A stretch of DNA of 64,000 bases from CAVQCX01 sp963775335 (GCA_963775335.1 CAVZIJ010000007.1:70006-134005), one strand, 5' to 3'. Shown: positions 50,128 to 59,650, numbered from the stretch's first letter. Notes: generated by a model from the sequence alone, not told the origin. Numbers and translations: made by a program.

Positions 50128-51807
50128 TTACTCGCGGAGCACCTGATGGACAAAGGCGATCGCAATCGACCCCTCGCCGACCGCCGACGCCACCCGTTTG
50201 ATGCTGCCTGAGCGAACGTCGCCGACGGCGAACACCCCGGGGACACTCGTCTCGAGCAGATGAGGGGCGCGAGGGAGCGGCCAATGCGCCGCGCTGAGCT
50301 CCGCCTCGGAAAGTGCCGGGCCGGTCTTGATGAACCCCTTTGCGTCGCGCACCACGCAGCCGTCGAGCCATCCCGTGTTGGGCTCGGCGCCGGCCATGAA
50401 GAAGACGTGTTGGATGTCCCGGGTCTCGCTGTGGCCGGTGTGAGCGTCGCGCCAGCGCACGCGCTCGAGATGGATGCCGCCTTCGAGGGCGGTCAGCTCC
50501 GTTTGCGTTCGCAGGACCAGGCCGGAGGTTTCTTCGATGCGCCGGATCAGATAGCGCGACATGCTCTGGGCGAGCCCATTGGAGCGGACGAGCATGTGCA
50601 CACGCCGCGCCGTCTGTGCGAGAAACACCGCGGCCTGGCCGGCCGAGTTTCCGCCTCCGACCACGATCACCTCGGCGTCGACGCACAGCTGCGCCTCCAT
50701 GAAGCTCGCGGCGTAATACACGCCTGCGCCTTCGAAGCGCGCCAGGTTCTCTATCGCGGGTTTACGGTACTCCGCGCCGGTCGCGATGATGATCGCGCGC
50801 GTCGGCACGCGCCGGTCCCCGCCGATCTCGACGCCATAGGGCAGGTGGTCGCAGCTGAGGCGCGTGGCGGGCTCGGCAATCATCACCTGGGCGCCGAATT
50901 TCTGCGCCTGGGTGTATGCCCGGCCGGTGAGATCCTGGCCCGAGATACCGGTTGGAAAGCCGAGGTAGTTCTCGATCCGCGAGCTCGACCCGGCCTGGCC
51001 CCCCGGGGCGCTCGATTCCAGCACCAGGACGTCGAGCCCTTCCGAGGCGGCATACACAGCCGCCGCGAGCCCTGCCGGTCCGGCGCCGATGATGACCAGG
51101 TCGCGTACCTGGGTCGCATCTATACCGGTGTTGAAGCCCAGGCAGTCCGCGATCTCTTGATTGGTGGGGCGGCGCAGTACGACCTCGCCGCGACAGATGA
51201 GCACCGGCACGTCCGCAACGGTGACATGAAACCGGTCGAGAAACTGTTGGACGTCGTTGTCGTGGTCCAGGTCGATGTATGAATACGGATGCCCGTTGCG
51301 TGTCAGAAACGCCTTGACGCGCAGCGTTCCGGCGCAATGGTCGGAGCCCAGGAGCACGGCGTCGCCGAGCCCGCGGGAGATCAGCTCCACGCGGCGGAGG
51401 ATGAAGGCGCGCAGGATGAGCCCGCTCAGCTCGGCATCGGTCTGTACCAGTGCCAACAACTGTTCGCGAGCCAGCTCGATCACCTCGCCCGCCTGGCTGA
51501 CGCGCGCGCGCACCAAGGCGCGCCGGCCGGCGAGCATGCTGATCTCGCCGCCGAACTGACCCGGCCCCAGACTGGCGACGGCCACGCCGTCCTCGCCCGA
51601 GGGGCGGTCGATCTCGACGCGGCCGGCCGTGACCACGACAAAGGGTATGACCGGGTCGCCCGGCTTGAAGATGACCTCGCCGCGCCGGGTAGCACGTACC
51701 TGTCCATGGGTCGCGATGCGCGCGATCTGAGCCGGCGTCAACGTCGGGAAGATCCGCTCGGCCGCGCGGGCAGACCCCGAAGGGGTGGCCAGGACGTTAC
51801 CGGTCAT
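50128..51807 (-). CDS. Cyclic-nucleotide-binding-domain FAD-dependent oxidoreductase (thioredoxin-reductase-like)
   Basis: 559 residues from ATG 51807. Residues ~20-140 form a cNMP-binding domain (VIFKPGDPVIPFVVVTAGRV; GPGQFGGEISMLAGRRA). A glutaredoxin-like segment (~165-215, with a single Cys in SDHCAGTLRVKAFL) follows. The FAD domain has LVIIGAGPAGLAAAVYAASE and the NADPH site VIVVGGGNSAGQAAVFLAQT. The CxxC of true thioredoxin reductase is absent: the equivalent place reads YYAASFMEAQLC. A flavoprotein sensing a cyclic nucleotide is likely. It heads the operon with the UBP zinc finger gene. Confidence 0.9.
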   Translation of the reverse strand: MTGNVLATPSGSARAAERIFPTLTPAQIARIATHGQVRATRRGEVIFKPGDPVIPFVVVTAGRVEIDRPSGEDGVAVASLGPGQFGGEISMLAGRRALVRARVSQAGEVIELAREQLLALVQTDAELSGLILRAFILRRVELISRGLGDAVLLGSDHCAGTLRVKAFLTRNGHPYSYIDLDHDNDVQQFLDRFHVTVADVPVLICRGEVVLRRPTNQEIADCLGFNTGIDATQVRDLVIIGAGPAGLAAAVYAASEGLDVLVLESSAPGGQAGSSSRIENYLGFPTGISGQDLTGRAYTQAQKFGAQVMIAEPATRLSCDHLPYGVEIGGDRRVPTRAIIIATGAEYRKPAIENLARFEGAGVYYAASFMEAQLCVDAEVIVVGGGNSAGQAAVFLAQTARRVHMLVRSNGLAQSMSRYLIRRIEETSGLVLRTQTELTALEGGIHLERVRWRDAHTGHSETRDIQHVFFMAGAEPNTGWLDGCVVRDAKGFIKTGPALSEAELSAAHWPLPRAPHLLETSVPGVFAVGDVRSGSIKRVASAVGEGSIAIAFVHQVLRE

Positions 51808-52213
51808 CGCGGCCTGCCTCGCGTATGCGCTCGGCGCAGCAGGGGGTGAGCTTCAACATCCCCTGGTCGATCCCCTGCGATCCGGTTGACAAAAACTTCA
51901 CCAGCACTGCGGTTGCCTTCTGCGGGTTTCCCTCGAGCACCCAATGTCAGGTGTTTTTGAGGATGATCGTCGTGACATGGAAGGCCGCAAGCTTGCGAGG
52001 AGAGAGGCGCTCCCAATTCGGCCGCCGGAAACCGAGTGCGGAGCGGCGCGAGGCCGAGCCTGGGGCCCTGCCGCAGGCTCAGCTGTCTGACAACAATATA
52101 GTCCGTGCGGCGATGGGCACTCGTCGCCCCGAAGAAACAATACCAGCGAGTAATTGCGTGTTTGCCGGCGGCAAAGTGACGCTAGCGCAGCGCCCCTGAC
52201 TGCGCTTCGCCGG

Positions 52214-52400
52214 TCAGCGGTCGGTGACGCCCGCAAGCTGAGCTCTGGCGACGGCCACGACATGGTCGGCGTGAGCCCGAGCTCCTTCTGAAGCGCTTTC
52301 AAGGGCTCTGAGGCGGCGAAGGTCGACATGCCGAGGAACCCCCTGGCCGGTGGGGCCGACATAACGCTCCCAGCCGAAGGTCGAGGCCGCGCTGCCTGCC
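52214..52400 (-). pseudogene. C-terminal fragment of transketolase, frameshifted
   Basis: On the minus strand SAASTFGWERYVGPTGQ, then in another frame GFLGMSTFAASEPLKALQKELG, then again DHVVAVARAQLAG correspond in order to the last ~55 residues of transketolase (STFGWERYVG, GM-TFG-SAP-K-L, V-AVA---L). Two frame changes and the absence of the rest show a dead remnant. Confidence 0.65.
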
Positions 52401-53763
52401 GCCTGTGCCGGTGGTCGCCGGGGCGCCCGGGAGGGGGCCTCCGCTGCGATCGGCGATGACCCGCGTATCTCAGCAAGCAGGATCGGGGCCCCGTCCCGAA
52501 CGGTGTTCTTCATCCGCGCGACGAGATCGATAAGTCAAGGAACTTGCGCACACCAGCGTCAAGCAGGGCCTTTTGGCCGTCAAGCAGGGCCTTTTCAGGC
52601 CCATGGCGGTTCCACCACGGGGGGTTCAGGATGGTTTCGTGCAGCACAGGTGGTCGCAGACCGGCGCGGGGCGCTGCTTCGGGGCCGCTGGCTTCCTTTC
52701 GGCCTTCGGCGGCTGAAAGCAAATTCCTATCGGAGCGGCCAGCAAGGCTGCGGATCTAGTGGGGTGCGAGTCCTCACGCCGTCAGTTGCTCGATTCGGAC
52801 GGCTAGCATATCCGATGCGCGGGGAGGAAACGAACCGCCATATGCTCGAATGTAAAAGCCACGGCTGCTCGGTGCGGCGAGCCGCACTGCGGTAGGAGCG
52901 ACCTGAATGGCGAGCAAAACCGGAGGCCTGAACATTAGCAAATAGCTGCAGCCTCGAGAATTGCTTCCGTACGGAAGTCGCTGTACGGGACTTGTTGTGG
53001 GATGCCGACCTGCTGGTAGGATGGGGAAGGCCGATGTCGCATGGGAAGAAACGAGCAAGGGCATCGTGCGGACCACCGGGGTAGGGGCTCAAGCATCTGG
53101 TGAAAGATCGGCGGAGATAACGCTGGCAAGGGCCTATTGCCAGCAGGGGCTCGCAGCAACCTGCAAAGACTGAAGCTCAGAGCGATAAGCGAAGGGATTC
53201 AGAGGCTCTAGGTCTGGCGCATGAGTCCGTCAGAGCGATGAGGGCTGGGTAGCGCTGGCCTAGGTCGTGCTGGACACGGCCTCCGGAGAGGTAACGCCTC
53301 GATGGAGCAAAGGGGCTCTCGGTACATGACGGTTGTCTAGTGGCGCCACGTCAGGACGCAGAGCCTGGATGTCGTGGATAACGCGCGAGGGCAACGAGTC
53401 TGAAGGCAAACCATGTTGGTGAGGGGTGCATGTGGGCGAGCACTTAAGCGTCGATCGGCATCGGGAAGGCTATCAGAGGAAAGGTCATGATCGCCAACCG
53501 GACTCGGGAGTGGTGCGACAGGGAGGTCGCGTTGACGGACCTAAGGATGGAAATCCGACCGCCCGGGATGAAAAGGGGGGGCTTGTGGAACCGTGCGGTA
53601 CGGTTTGATGACCATTTGCCACGCAACCGGAAACGGTGGATACATCGGAGCTCATCAGCATACACTCGCGCGCGCCGCATTTCTATCTCAATCCTAATTT
53701 GTTGCGATTCAACGAAGGGGAATTTCGGAGCGGGGGACAACCAGGAAACCAAATGAGAAAACA
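52401..53763. other. Gene-poor region with a structured-RNA-like stretch
   Basis: I see no supportable gene in these 1.36 kb. At 52708-52732 GGCGGCTGAAAGCAAATTCC is nearly identical to 29421-29445. The stretch about 53000-53660, with many short complementary runs such as AGCCTCCGGAGAGGTAACGC-type segments and no coding frame, reads like a large structured RNA, perhaps a group II intron 5' part without its reverse transcriptase. That suggestion is weak. Confidence 0.3.
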
Positions 53764-53949
53764 ATGGATACCCATCCAGATACGCTGCTTCCGGCGCGTC
53801 AAGCATTTTCGGAAATGTCGCTGGAACTCAGAAAGCGCGTCCTGAAACTGCGCTGGATCGGCGAGGAAACCGAGGCCGAGCGCCTGACAGTTCTGCTGCA
53901 CAAAAGATGGCCGACCCTGCCCATCATTGTGGCGCCCGAAACCGATTAA
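53764..53949 (+). CDS. 61-residue hypothetical protein
   Basis: From ATG 53764: HPDTLLPARQAFSEMSLELR, then KRVLKLRWIGEETEAERLTV and LLHKRWPTLPIIVAPETD. The sequence is a plausible amphipathic-helix protein with balanced composition and natural codon usage, suggesting a real gene. No family was recognised. It precedes the membrane glycosyltransferase gene by about 100 bp in the same direction. Confidence 0.55.
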   Translation: MDTHPDTLLPARQAFSEMSLELRKRVLKLRWIGEETEAERLTVLLHKRWPTLPIIVAPETD

Positions 53950-54046
53950 TCGACCCATCTGATGCAAAACGGTATTGTCCGTTTGCGTGCGCGACCCGGC
54001 CACCTCAGACAGCAAGGCGAGGGCCGCGACACGGGCAGGAGCAAAC

Positions 54047-55459
54047 TTGACGACAACACAGGGCGATAAGGCGAACCTGTCGCTGCCAGCGTTTGCGTGT
54101 CTGGCTGCGCTGCTGCTGGCGCTGGATTTGGTTTCGGTGCTGTTTCAGTTTGTCGACTGGGATCGCGGTCTCGCGAAGATCGCTTTGCTGGCTTTGCTCG
54201 GCCTGAGCTTTGCTGTCATGACATTTATTCCGCTGCGATTCCGCGACCGGCCAGAATCCGGTGTGCGTCTGAACAAAATAATGACCTGGCTGGTGATTCT
54301 ATTGGGCTTGATTGCCGCCGAGATTGCAATTGGCGTGATGTACAGAACCGCCGCGACAGGCCGCATCAATCTGGATCAGGGGCAGAATCTCTATCGCGCC
54401 GATCTCGGGCTGCTCAAAGGCGAGAATCCGTATGGCCGCGGCGCTTTACTCGACATAGAAGCCTATCGCGTGCGCCTGCCCCAGCGGATTGCGGCAGGCA
54501 TGGCGCCGTCCCTGCCGTCCGCACAAATCGATGACGCTCTGGAAACTTACTGGCACACGCTCGATCCGCAATTAAGAAGCCAGCTATTGCCGGCGCCGCA
54601 AGCAGGCAATGACGCCGCCGAACAGGAATATTCCATACTGGGTTACAAATACGGCCCGGTCATCTTGTTGTTGTCTTTGCCCTTCGCGGCGCTTCTCGGC
54701 CCGGTCGCCGCGCCGCTGGGTACGATCATCTCGCTGGCCGTCGTTCTCTTTACGGTATGGCAGCTGCTGAGGACCGATGGCGGTAGCCGTCCGGTGGCCT
54801 TATTGGCCGTTGCGAGCCTGCTACTGAACATGCAGCTCATATTGAATTTCGTAGTTTTCACCGCCTCCGACATATGGTCGCTGATGTTCGGATTTCTGGG
54901 ACTGCTCAGCGCCAGACGTGGGCATCGGTATTGGCCCGCGGCGCTGGTCGGACTGGCGATGGGGTGCAAGATTTTCCCCGGCATCCTGTTTCTGCCGGTG
55001 TTGTTTGCTCGGCCATCCTGGCGCGCGCTGGCGGTTTTGTGTGCCACCGGCGCGATCATCGCGGGGCCATGGCTCCTTCTGGATGCACATGGATTCCTGC
55101 TGAACATGCTGTGGTGGGGCGCCAAGATGCAGCCAGATTCTACATCCTGGGTTTTCTTTGCGCCCGAGCAAATTGTTCCGCTGGTCAAAATCCTGCTGGG
55201 CTGCGGCGCGCTTGCTGTCGCCGCACTGGCAGGCCGAGATTTCTATCGGGGCAGACCCGCTTATTGGGCGATGGTGTTGCTGGCGAGTTGCGCTATTCCG
55301 CTCGGCAGCGCCTTTCACAATAATTATCTCAGCTGGTTTTTTATCTGGGCGGTACTCGCCGCGACGCAATGGATCGGGCTTGCCGTTAGTAATAATAGGA
55401 GTACTAATAGGGGGCGTACCACGGCTTCGATGAATGCCGTCAAATCCCCTCAATCCTGA
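54047..55459 (+). CDS. Membrane mannosyltransferase-like protein (GT87/DUF2029 type)
   Basis: From TTG 54047, with CAGGAG 5 bp upstream; earlier in-frame starts have no ribosome site. About 470 residues with some ten membrane helices. An extramembrane DLGLLKGENPYGRGA motif (the conserved acidic/aromatic region of GT-C enzymes), KYGPVILLLSLPFAALLGP, WPAALVGLAMGCKIFPGILF and SAFHNNYLSWFF fit polyprenol-phosphate-sugar-dependent glycosyltransferases of the GT87/DUF2029 kind. The substrate is unknown. The DNA is less GC-rich than the core genome. Confidence 0.75.
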   Translation: MTTTQGDKANLSLPAFACLAALLLALDLVSVLFQFVDWDRGLAKIALLALLGLSFAVMTFIPLRFRDRPESGVRLNKIMTWLVILLGLIAAEIAIGVMYRTAATGRINLDQGQNLYRADLGLLKGENPYGRGALLDIEAYRVRLPQRIAAGMAPSLPSAQIDDALETYWHTLDPQLRSQLLPAPQAGNDAAEQEYSILGYKYGPVILLLSLPFAALLGPVAAPLGTIISLAVVLFTVWQLLRTDGGSRPVALLAVASLLLNMQLILNFVVFTASDIWSLMFGFLGLLSARRGHRYWPAALVGLAMGCKIFPGILFLPVLFARPSWRALAVLCATGAIIAGPWLLLDAHGFLLNMLWWGAKMQPDSTSWVFFAPEQIVPLVKILLGCGALAVAALAGRDFYRGRPAYWAMVLLASCAIPLGSAFHNNYLSWFFIWAVLAATQWIGLAVSNNRSTNRGRTTASMNAVKSPQS

Positions 55460-55556
55460 TGATCTCTCCAAAGCGCTCGAAGTCCTTCGTGTTGTGCGTG
55501 AGCGGTGCCGGGATGCCGTAGGCCTGCAGGACAATAGGGGACGTACCACGGTTAAC
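55406..55556. repeat. Direct repeats of GGGG(A/G)CGTACCACGG flanking a toxin-gene fragment
   Basis: AATAGGGGGCGTACCACGG at about 55406-55424 and AATAGGGGACGTACCACGG at about 55536-55554 flank a PIN-domain toxin fragment. The motif is a typical REP-type sequence accompanying RAYT transposases, and a RAYT fragment begins at 55563. Confidence 0.6.
55440..55533 (-). pseudogene. VapC-type PIN-domain toxin, C-terminal fragment
   Basis: On the minus strand QAYGIPAPLTHNTKDFERFG followed by EIIRIEGI and a TGA at 55442-55440. The T-x-N-x-x-x-F motif is the usual end of VapC-like PIN ribonucleases. Nothing of the rest remains; the flanks are REP-like repeats. Confidence 0.6.
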
Positions 55557-55562
55557 CCTTCA

Positions 55563-55958
55563 TCATTCTCTCCAAGGTGAGGTCAGCGACTCGGGCTCTG
55601 CACTTTTCGCTGGCCGGCCCGATCGCCCCGGCGTCACCCGCCGACCGAGCACTTGGGCGATTTGCGCCTGAAAGATCGGGCTGCCCAGGGCGTAGTTCCC
55701 GTTGGTGGCGGCCCGGATCTGATCGATGATCCCCGGGTCGAGTTGGTATCGAAACAGTTCACGATAAGCGGTTCTCGGCTCGTCCCCCGCTCGCCCAAAG
55801 GCCGTGCAGAGCGCATGCGGTGCCAGCAGCGCCGAGGGCTCCCCTTGCGCGTTGGCGCAGTAGCTGGACCACGGATACTCGGCCGGGTGCTCCACCATGT
55901 TCGCGCGTAGCGAATAGAGCTCGATGTAGAGGGGAGCGACCGTGATACGGCCGCTCAT
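55563..55958 (-). pseudogene. REP-associated tyrosine transposase (RAYT), C-terminal fragment
   Basis: YIELYSLRANMVEHPAEYPW, SSYCANAQGE, LFRYQLDPGIIDQIRAATNG and LGRRVTPGRSGRPAK match the C-terminal half of RAYT (Y1_Tnp-type) proteins, which have YIELNP-RA-MV and GRP at these places. The HUH and catalytic regions are missing because the frame begins at the stop of the 3-methyladenine glycosylase gene. It is probably inactive. RAYTs mobilise REP sequences such as those at 55406-55556. Confidence 0.75.
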
Positions 55959-56590
55959 TCCGAAAGCAATCTCGGACCGCTGACGAACGGACTGCCCCGA
56001 AGATAAAATCGCAGGAGCCTGTTCGCATCCCGCGCGATTCCGATCCTGATGCTCTGCCCGATTTCGCCGGGCTCGTGATCACAGCGTCCGAGCCATAGAG
56101 GGCCTTCTCGGCAAAGATCGAGCCCATCGAACCGAGAATCAACCCGCAATGCCGCGGTGAGTCTTCCCGGTCCTCGCGCCAAGTCGCGAAGCCGTTCAAC
56201 TCGACGATTTCGCTGCATGATGGGTATGCCGTCGCGCGGCTCAAGCGCCCTGATCAGGACACCAGCCCCAATCCCGGCTATCTCGCTTGAGACGTTCAGC
56301 ATGGATGCGCTGCCATAGACGAGGTACACGTAGGCATGCCCGCGCTCGAGAAAGAGCGACCGATTACGCGGCGTCATCCCGCGGTAGGCGTGCCCCGCGG
56401 CGTCGCCGACGACATACGCCTCGGTCTCGACGATGCGGCCGCTGGCGGCGCCTTCGGCCATCTTCCGCACCAGTATCTTTCCGATGAGATAACGAGCGAG
56501 CGAGACCGTATCGACCGGCAGCTCCGCACGAGAGAGCGGTGGATGGCCACCCTTATGCCGGCGAGGTTTCAGCGCAACCGCTCGACCCAT
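55955..56590 (-). CDS. DNA-3-methyladenine glycosylase (AAG/MPG family)
   Basis: 211 residues from ATG 56590 (a TTG at 56602 would add four). LPVDTVSLARYLIGKILVRK, GRIVETEAYVVGDAAGHAYR (catalytic Glu), RNRSLFLERGHAYVYLVYG and GPGRLTAALRVDSRFDGLDL are diagnostic of the AAG family, which removes alkylated purines. The C-terminus SPFVSGPRLLSE is normal. The gene seems intact and monocistronic, overlapping a decayed SnoaL-like gene upstream. Confidence 0.9.
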   Translation of the reverse strand: MGRAVALKPRRHKGGHPPLSRAELPVDTVSLARYLIGKILVRKMAEGAASGRIVETEAYVVGDAAGHAYRGMTPRNRSLFLERGHAYVYLVYGSASMLNVSSEIAGIGAGVLIRALEPRDGIPIMQRNRRVERLRDLARGPGRLTAALRVDSRFDGLDLCREGPLWLGRCDHEPGEIGQSIRIGIARDANRLLRFYLRGSPFVSGPRLLSE

Positions 56591-56936
56591 TGAGCACGCC
56601 AAGGTCCTGGCTCAAAAGGATCGCCGAAGTATTGGGTCTCGAGGGCCACCTTCCCGTCTCTAAACTCCATGATGCTCACCGTGTAGGACGGCGGTGCATC
56701 GTAGGTGATGACGAATTCAGTGATCGGGAGGTGTCGGCGGCGCCGAGTATCCGCCGCACTGTGAAACGCTTTCTGCTTGGCTGAACAAAGCGAGACGCCT
56801 GAATGTTGCGCCGGCCGCGGATGCGCTCGCCCGATTGCGGGTACTCGCGCATCGCATCCTCTCGGTAAATCGGGTGCTCAGCCTCGAAGTCGTTGGTGTC
56901 GGAGGCGGCCCAATGGCGGGTCGATGCAAAGAGCAT
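56569..56936 (-). pseudogene. SnoaL-like (NTF2 fold) protein, frameshifted
   Basis: On the minus strand ASTRHWAASDTNDFEAEHPI, YPQSGERIRGRRNIQASRF and RKRFTVRRILGA are in one frame; LPITEFVITYDAPPSYTVSI, MEFRDGKVALETQYFGDPFE and PWRAQWVERLR follow in another. Together they form one nuclear-transport-factor-2-like protein with a frameshift near 56735. Its end overlaps the start of the glycosylase gene. The gene-free DNA 56937-57051 before it may hold the true start. Confidence 0.7.
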
Positions 56937-57051
56937 ATGCAGTCACACGCTCGCTGACCCGCCGGCGCCGGTCGTGGTCGAGCAAATTCGCGGCGACGAT
57001 CTCAAAATCGCTTTATCTACCGGCCGGGCACGATAGGCCGCCTCAACCGTA

Positions 57052-58815
57052 TCAAAGATCGAGAGCAATGTCACCTTGGGGCTGGCTGCAGCAGATCAAC
57101 AGACTGCCCTCGGCCGGCGGCTCGACAGGGTCCGGCCGGTAGATGACGGAGCCGGAAATCAGCCCCGTCTCGCAGTTATGACAAACTCCGGTGCGGCACG
57201 ACCAGCGCACCGGCACATCGCACGCCTCGGCTAGCTCGAGTAGGCTGTGGAATGCGGAACCCCAGTGAACGGCGAGGTTGCTGCGCGTAAAGGATACAAG
57301 GAACCCGACCTCCGCGGCTTGCCCCGGCGGATGCGGCGAACGCCGGGGGACCGCGGCGATGCCCGGCGTCATCGACTGGCCTGACCCGAAATTCTCGGTG
57401 TGCAGGCGGTCACGGACGACCCCCCAGCTTGCAAGGCCGTCGATGAGACCGCCCATAAACGCGGCTGGACCGCAGATGTAGAAGTCCGCTTCGGGCGGGA
57501 CGCCCATTTCCTCGAACACGTGCATGCCCACGCGCCCGACCTGATCGAAATCGACAGTCGGCCGATCGGTTGGCTTTGGCGCACTGTAACGAATGTGGCT
57601 GCGGCTTCGGGGCAAGGTCTTGAGGAGCTCGCGCACCTCTGCTGCAAATGGATGCTCGCTGCTGTTGCGGGCACCGTGAATCCACCAAATCTCTCTCGGA
57701 GTTTGCTCGGCGGCTAGTGCGTGCAGCATAGCGAGGACTGGGGTGGCGCCGATGCCGGCGCTGACAAGGACCACGGGACGCGAGCCCTGCCGCAACGTAA
57801 AGCTGCCACGCGGTGCGCTTACGTCGAGAATATCGCCTGCCTGAACCCGCGTATCGATGTAAGCGCCAGCCGCGCCATGCGGCTCGCGCTTGACGCTGAT
57901 GCGATATCGATCCTCGCTCGGCGCGCCCGACAGCGAATAGCTGCGTAGGAGAGCGCTCTCGTCGGGCCGTGGCCTGAGCCGCAATACGATAAACTGCCCC
58001 GCCATGCCGGCCGTCAGCGGCTCATCGTCGGCCGGCTCCAGGACGAGCGAAGTGACATTGCTGCTTTCGTGCAGCTTGCGCGACACCCTCAATGAGCGGA
58101 AGCCTCGCCATGCGGGCGGCGGGCCCATCGGTGGGCCAAGCCCGGGGTTACCGGTTGTTCCGTTGCCTTTCCGTTCCCGGTCGAGCAACGCCTCTAACGA
58201 GGTTCGCCAACCGGCGCTCAATGCCGGGATGCGCAACGCTCGTTCGAGCCCGCTCGCCGGGTGATCCGGCAAATATAACAGCGCATTGATCTCGGCGACG
58301 GTCAGCCGCTCGGGACCCGCCTTGACTTTCACGATTTCGTCGCCGGCGCCGACTTCGCCTTCCTCCAGGACTCGGAAATAGAATCCGGGCCTGCCGTGTG
58401 AGACGAGCAGTGCTGCCATCTGCGGCTCGTGCATGCGGATGCCGACCCGATAGCAGGTGACGCGCGGCTGAGTCACTTCGAACAGGGCGTCACCGATTCG
58501 GTAATGATCGCCAATGCACACTTCAGTATCCGCCAGTCCCTCGACGGTAAAATTCTCTCCGAACTGGCCATAGGTAAGGTCGTTTCGAACGAGCTGGTTT
58601 TGCCAATAACGATAAGAGTCGATTTGGTAGACAAAGACTGCCCGGTGTTCGCCGCCATGCCCCGCCAAATCTCCTTGGGCGTCTCCATCGACGTTGAGCC
58701 GTCGCGCCATCCGTCGGCCGTGAACCGGCGTTTTCCAGACGGAGGTGTAGACGGTTTTTCCTTGCCACTCGATGTTGCGTGGCAGGCCCACATTTACTGA
58801 GAGCAACCTCGCCAT
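57052..58815 (-). CDS. MOSC domain / ferredoxin-reductase fusion protein with 2Fe-2S domain
   Basis: 587 residues from ATG 58815, with GAGGAGATC upstream. Residues 1-170 are a MOSC domain (GDLAGHGGEHRAVFVYQIDS; FEVTQPRVTCYRVGIRM with the conserved Cys). Residues ~240-480 form an FAD/NAD(P)-binding reductase (LLRSYSLSGAPSEDRYRIS; VLVSAGIGATPVLAMLHAL). The C-terminus is a plant-type 2Fe-2S ferredoxin: CRTGVCHNC and a final Cys in LLICCSQPQG. Such proteins handle reactive nitrogen or oxygen species or detoxify; the reaction here is not known. The gene looks complete. Confidence 0.9.
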   Translation of the reverse strand: MARLLSVNVGLPRNIEWQGKTVYTSVWKTPVHGRRMARRLNVDGDAQGDLAGHGGEHRAVFVYQIDSYRYWQNQLVRNDLTYGQFGENFTVEGLADTEVCIGDHYRIGDALFEVTQPRVTCYRVGIRMHEPQMAALLVSHGRPGFYFRVLEEGEVGAGDEIVKVKAGPERLTVAEINALLYLPDHPASGLERALRIPALSAGWRTSLEALLDRERKGNGTTGNPGLGPPMGPPPAWRGFRSLRVSRKLHESSNVTSLVLEPADDEPLTAGMAGQFIVLRLRPRPDESALLRSYSLSGAPSEDRYRISVKREPHGAAGAYIDTRVQAGDILDVSAPRGSFTLRQGSRPVVLVSAGIGATPVLAMLHALAAEQTPREIWWIHGARNSSEHPFAAEVRELLKTLPRSRSHIRYSAPKPTDRPTVDFDQVGRVGMHVFEEMGVPPEADFYICGPAAFMGGLIDGLASWGVVRDRLHTENFGSGQSMTPGIAAVPRRSPHPPGQAAEVGFLVSFTRSNLAVHWGSAFHSLLELAEACDVPVRWSCRTGVCHNCETGLISGSVIYRPDPVEPPAEGSLLICCSQPQGDIALDL

Positions 58816-59190
58816 CGTTTTGATCTCCTCTCAAGAGAGGCCCAAGAGTAAGCGCGTTTCCGTATGCACGATTCCGTATTGATCGCGACGCACTGGCGCA
58901 CTACGACGGGTTCCGGGGGACTGTCCTCGGACCCAAAGGAGCGAAAGATCAGTCTAGGGCGTGTCGTCAAGGGATAGCAAATGCAACGGTCCGTATGGTG
59001 GAGGAAGCGTAGGCGCCGGGCACGAAGCGGTCAAGGCATGGGGCGTGGCGTAGAGCGAGCGGGCGGGTTTGCGTTCCGCAGGCCGGTGGAGGGCGCGCCC
59101 TGAGGTGGCTTGGAGGTTGGCGTGGGGTGTGTTCCCGGCGCGCTGCGCCAACGCTGCCGTACCCGTCGCGGACAGGCGCCGTGCCGGGGG
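58816..59190. other. Intergenic DNA without a supported gene
   Basis: The 375 bp contain a small inverted repeat CTCTCAAGAGAG near 58831 and the sequence CTAGGGCGTGTCGTCAAGGG near 58956, which resembles the end of an IS5-type element. No frame here looks coding. Confidence 0.4.
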
Positions 59191-59191
59191 C

Positions 59192-59557
59192 TTACCAGCT
59201 CACCGTCTGGTTGAATTCGAAGCCGAGGTCCGGCTTGCCCTGGGACGGGTCATGGACCGGGCTCTGGTCGAAGGACTCCTCCCACTGCGGCGGGGCCCCG
59301 CGTGGGAGAGGCCGGCGGCCGCTGGGTCGGCTCCCCGAGGTGCCGGAGCATGCAAGTGACCGAGACTGTATCGGTGACGAAGGCGACACTCCTCTGCGGC
59401 AATGGGTCCAGAGCTCGATGTTCAGATCCAGCAGATAGATCTTTTCGGTTTGCGCGCCTGCGCGGTGTGCCGCCTCCAGCACGGCGCTCACACCGGCGTG
59501 GACAAACCCGTCTCTGCGGTCGCTGCCCGCCAGGGCGAGGATCTTGCGCGGATGCAT
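59192..59557 (-). pseudogene. NADPH-dependent FMN reductase-like protein, N-terminal part only
   Basis: On the minus strand from ATG 59557: ILALAGSDRRDGFVHAGVSA, VLEAAHRAGAQTEKIYLLDL then NIELWTHCRRG. This is the start of a flavodoxin-like NAD(P)H:FMN oxidoreductase, whose next residues normally include a Cys-x-x-Cys and the flavin loop. After about residue 60 the sequence becomes unrelated (SPSSPIQSRSLACSG), so the gene is truncated or frameshifted. Confidence 0.6.
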
Positions 59558-59650
59558 GTGCGGTCCTTCCTTCGGTCTGCGTGTCGTGCTACTCGCGTTC
59601 TGGCAGCGGGCCCGGGCCGGCTACAAGCCCGTCTTGTCCCGCAGGCGCGA

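Noticed and set aside
53426..53608. A 60-codon frame in the gene-poor stretch
   Set aside because: Charged low-complexity product, no ribosome site, and the surrounding sequence looks like structured RNA or remnant DNA.
58954..59151. A 65-codon minus-strand frame
   Set aside because: No domain, no ribosome site, Pro/Ala/Arg-rich composition typical of chance frames in GC-rich DNA.
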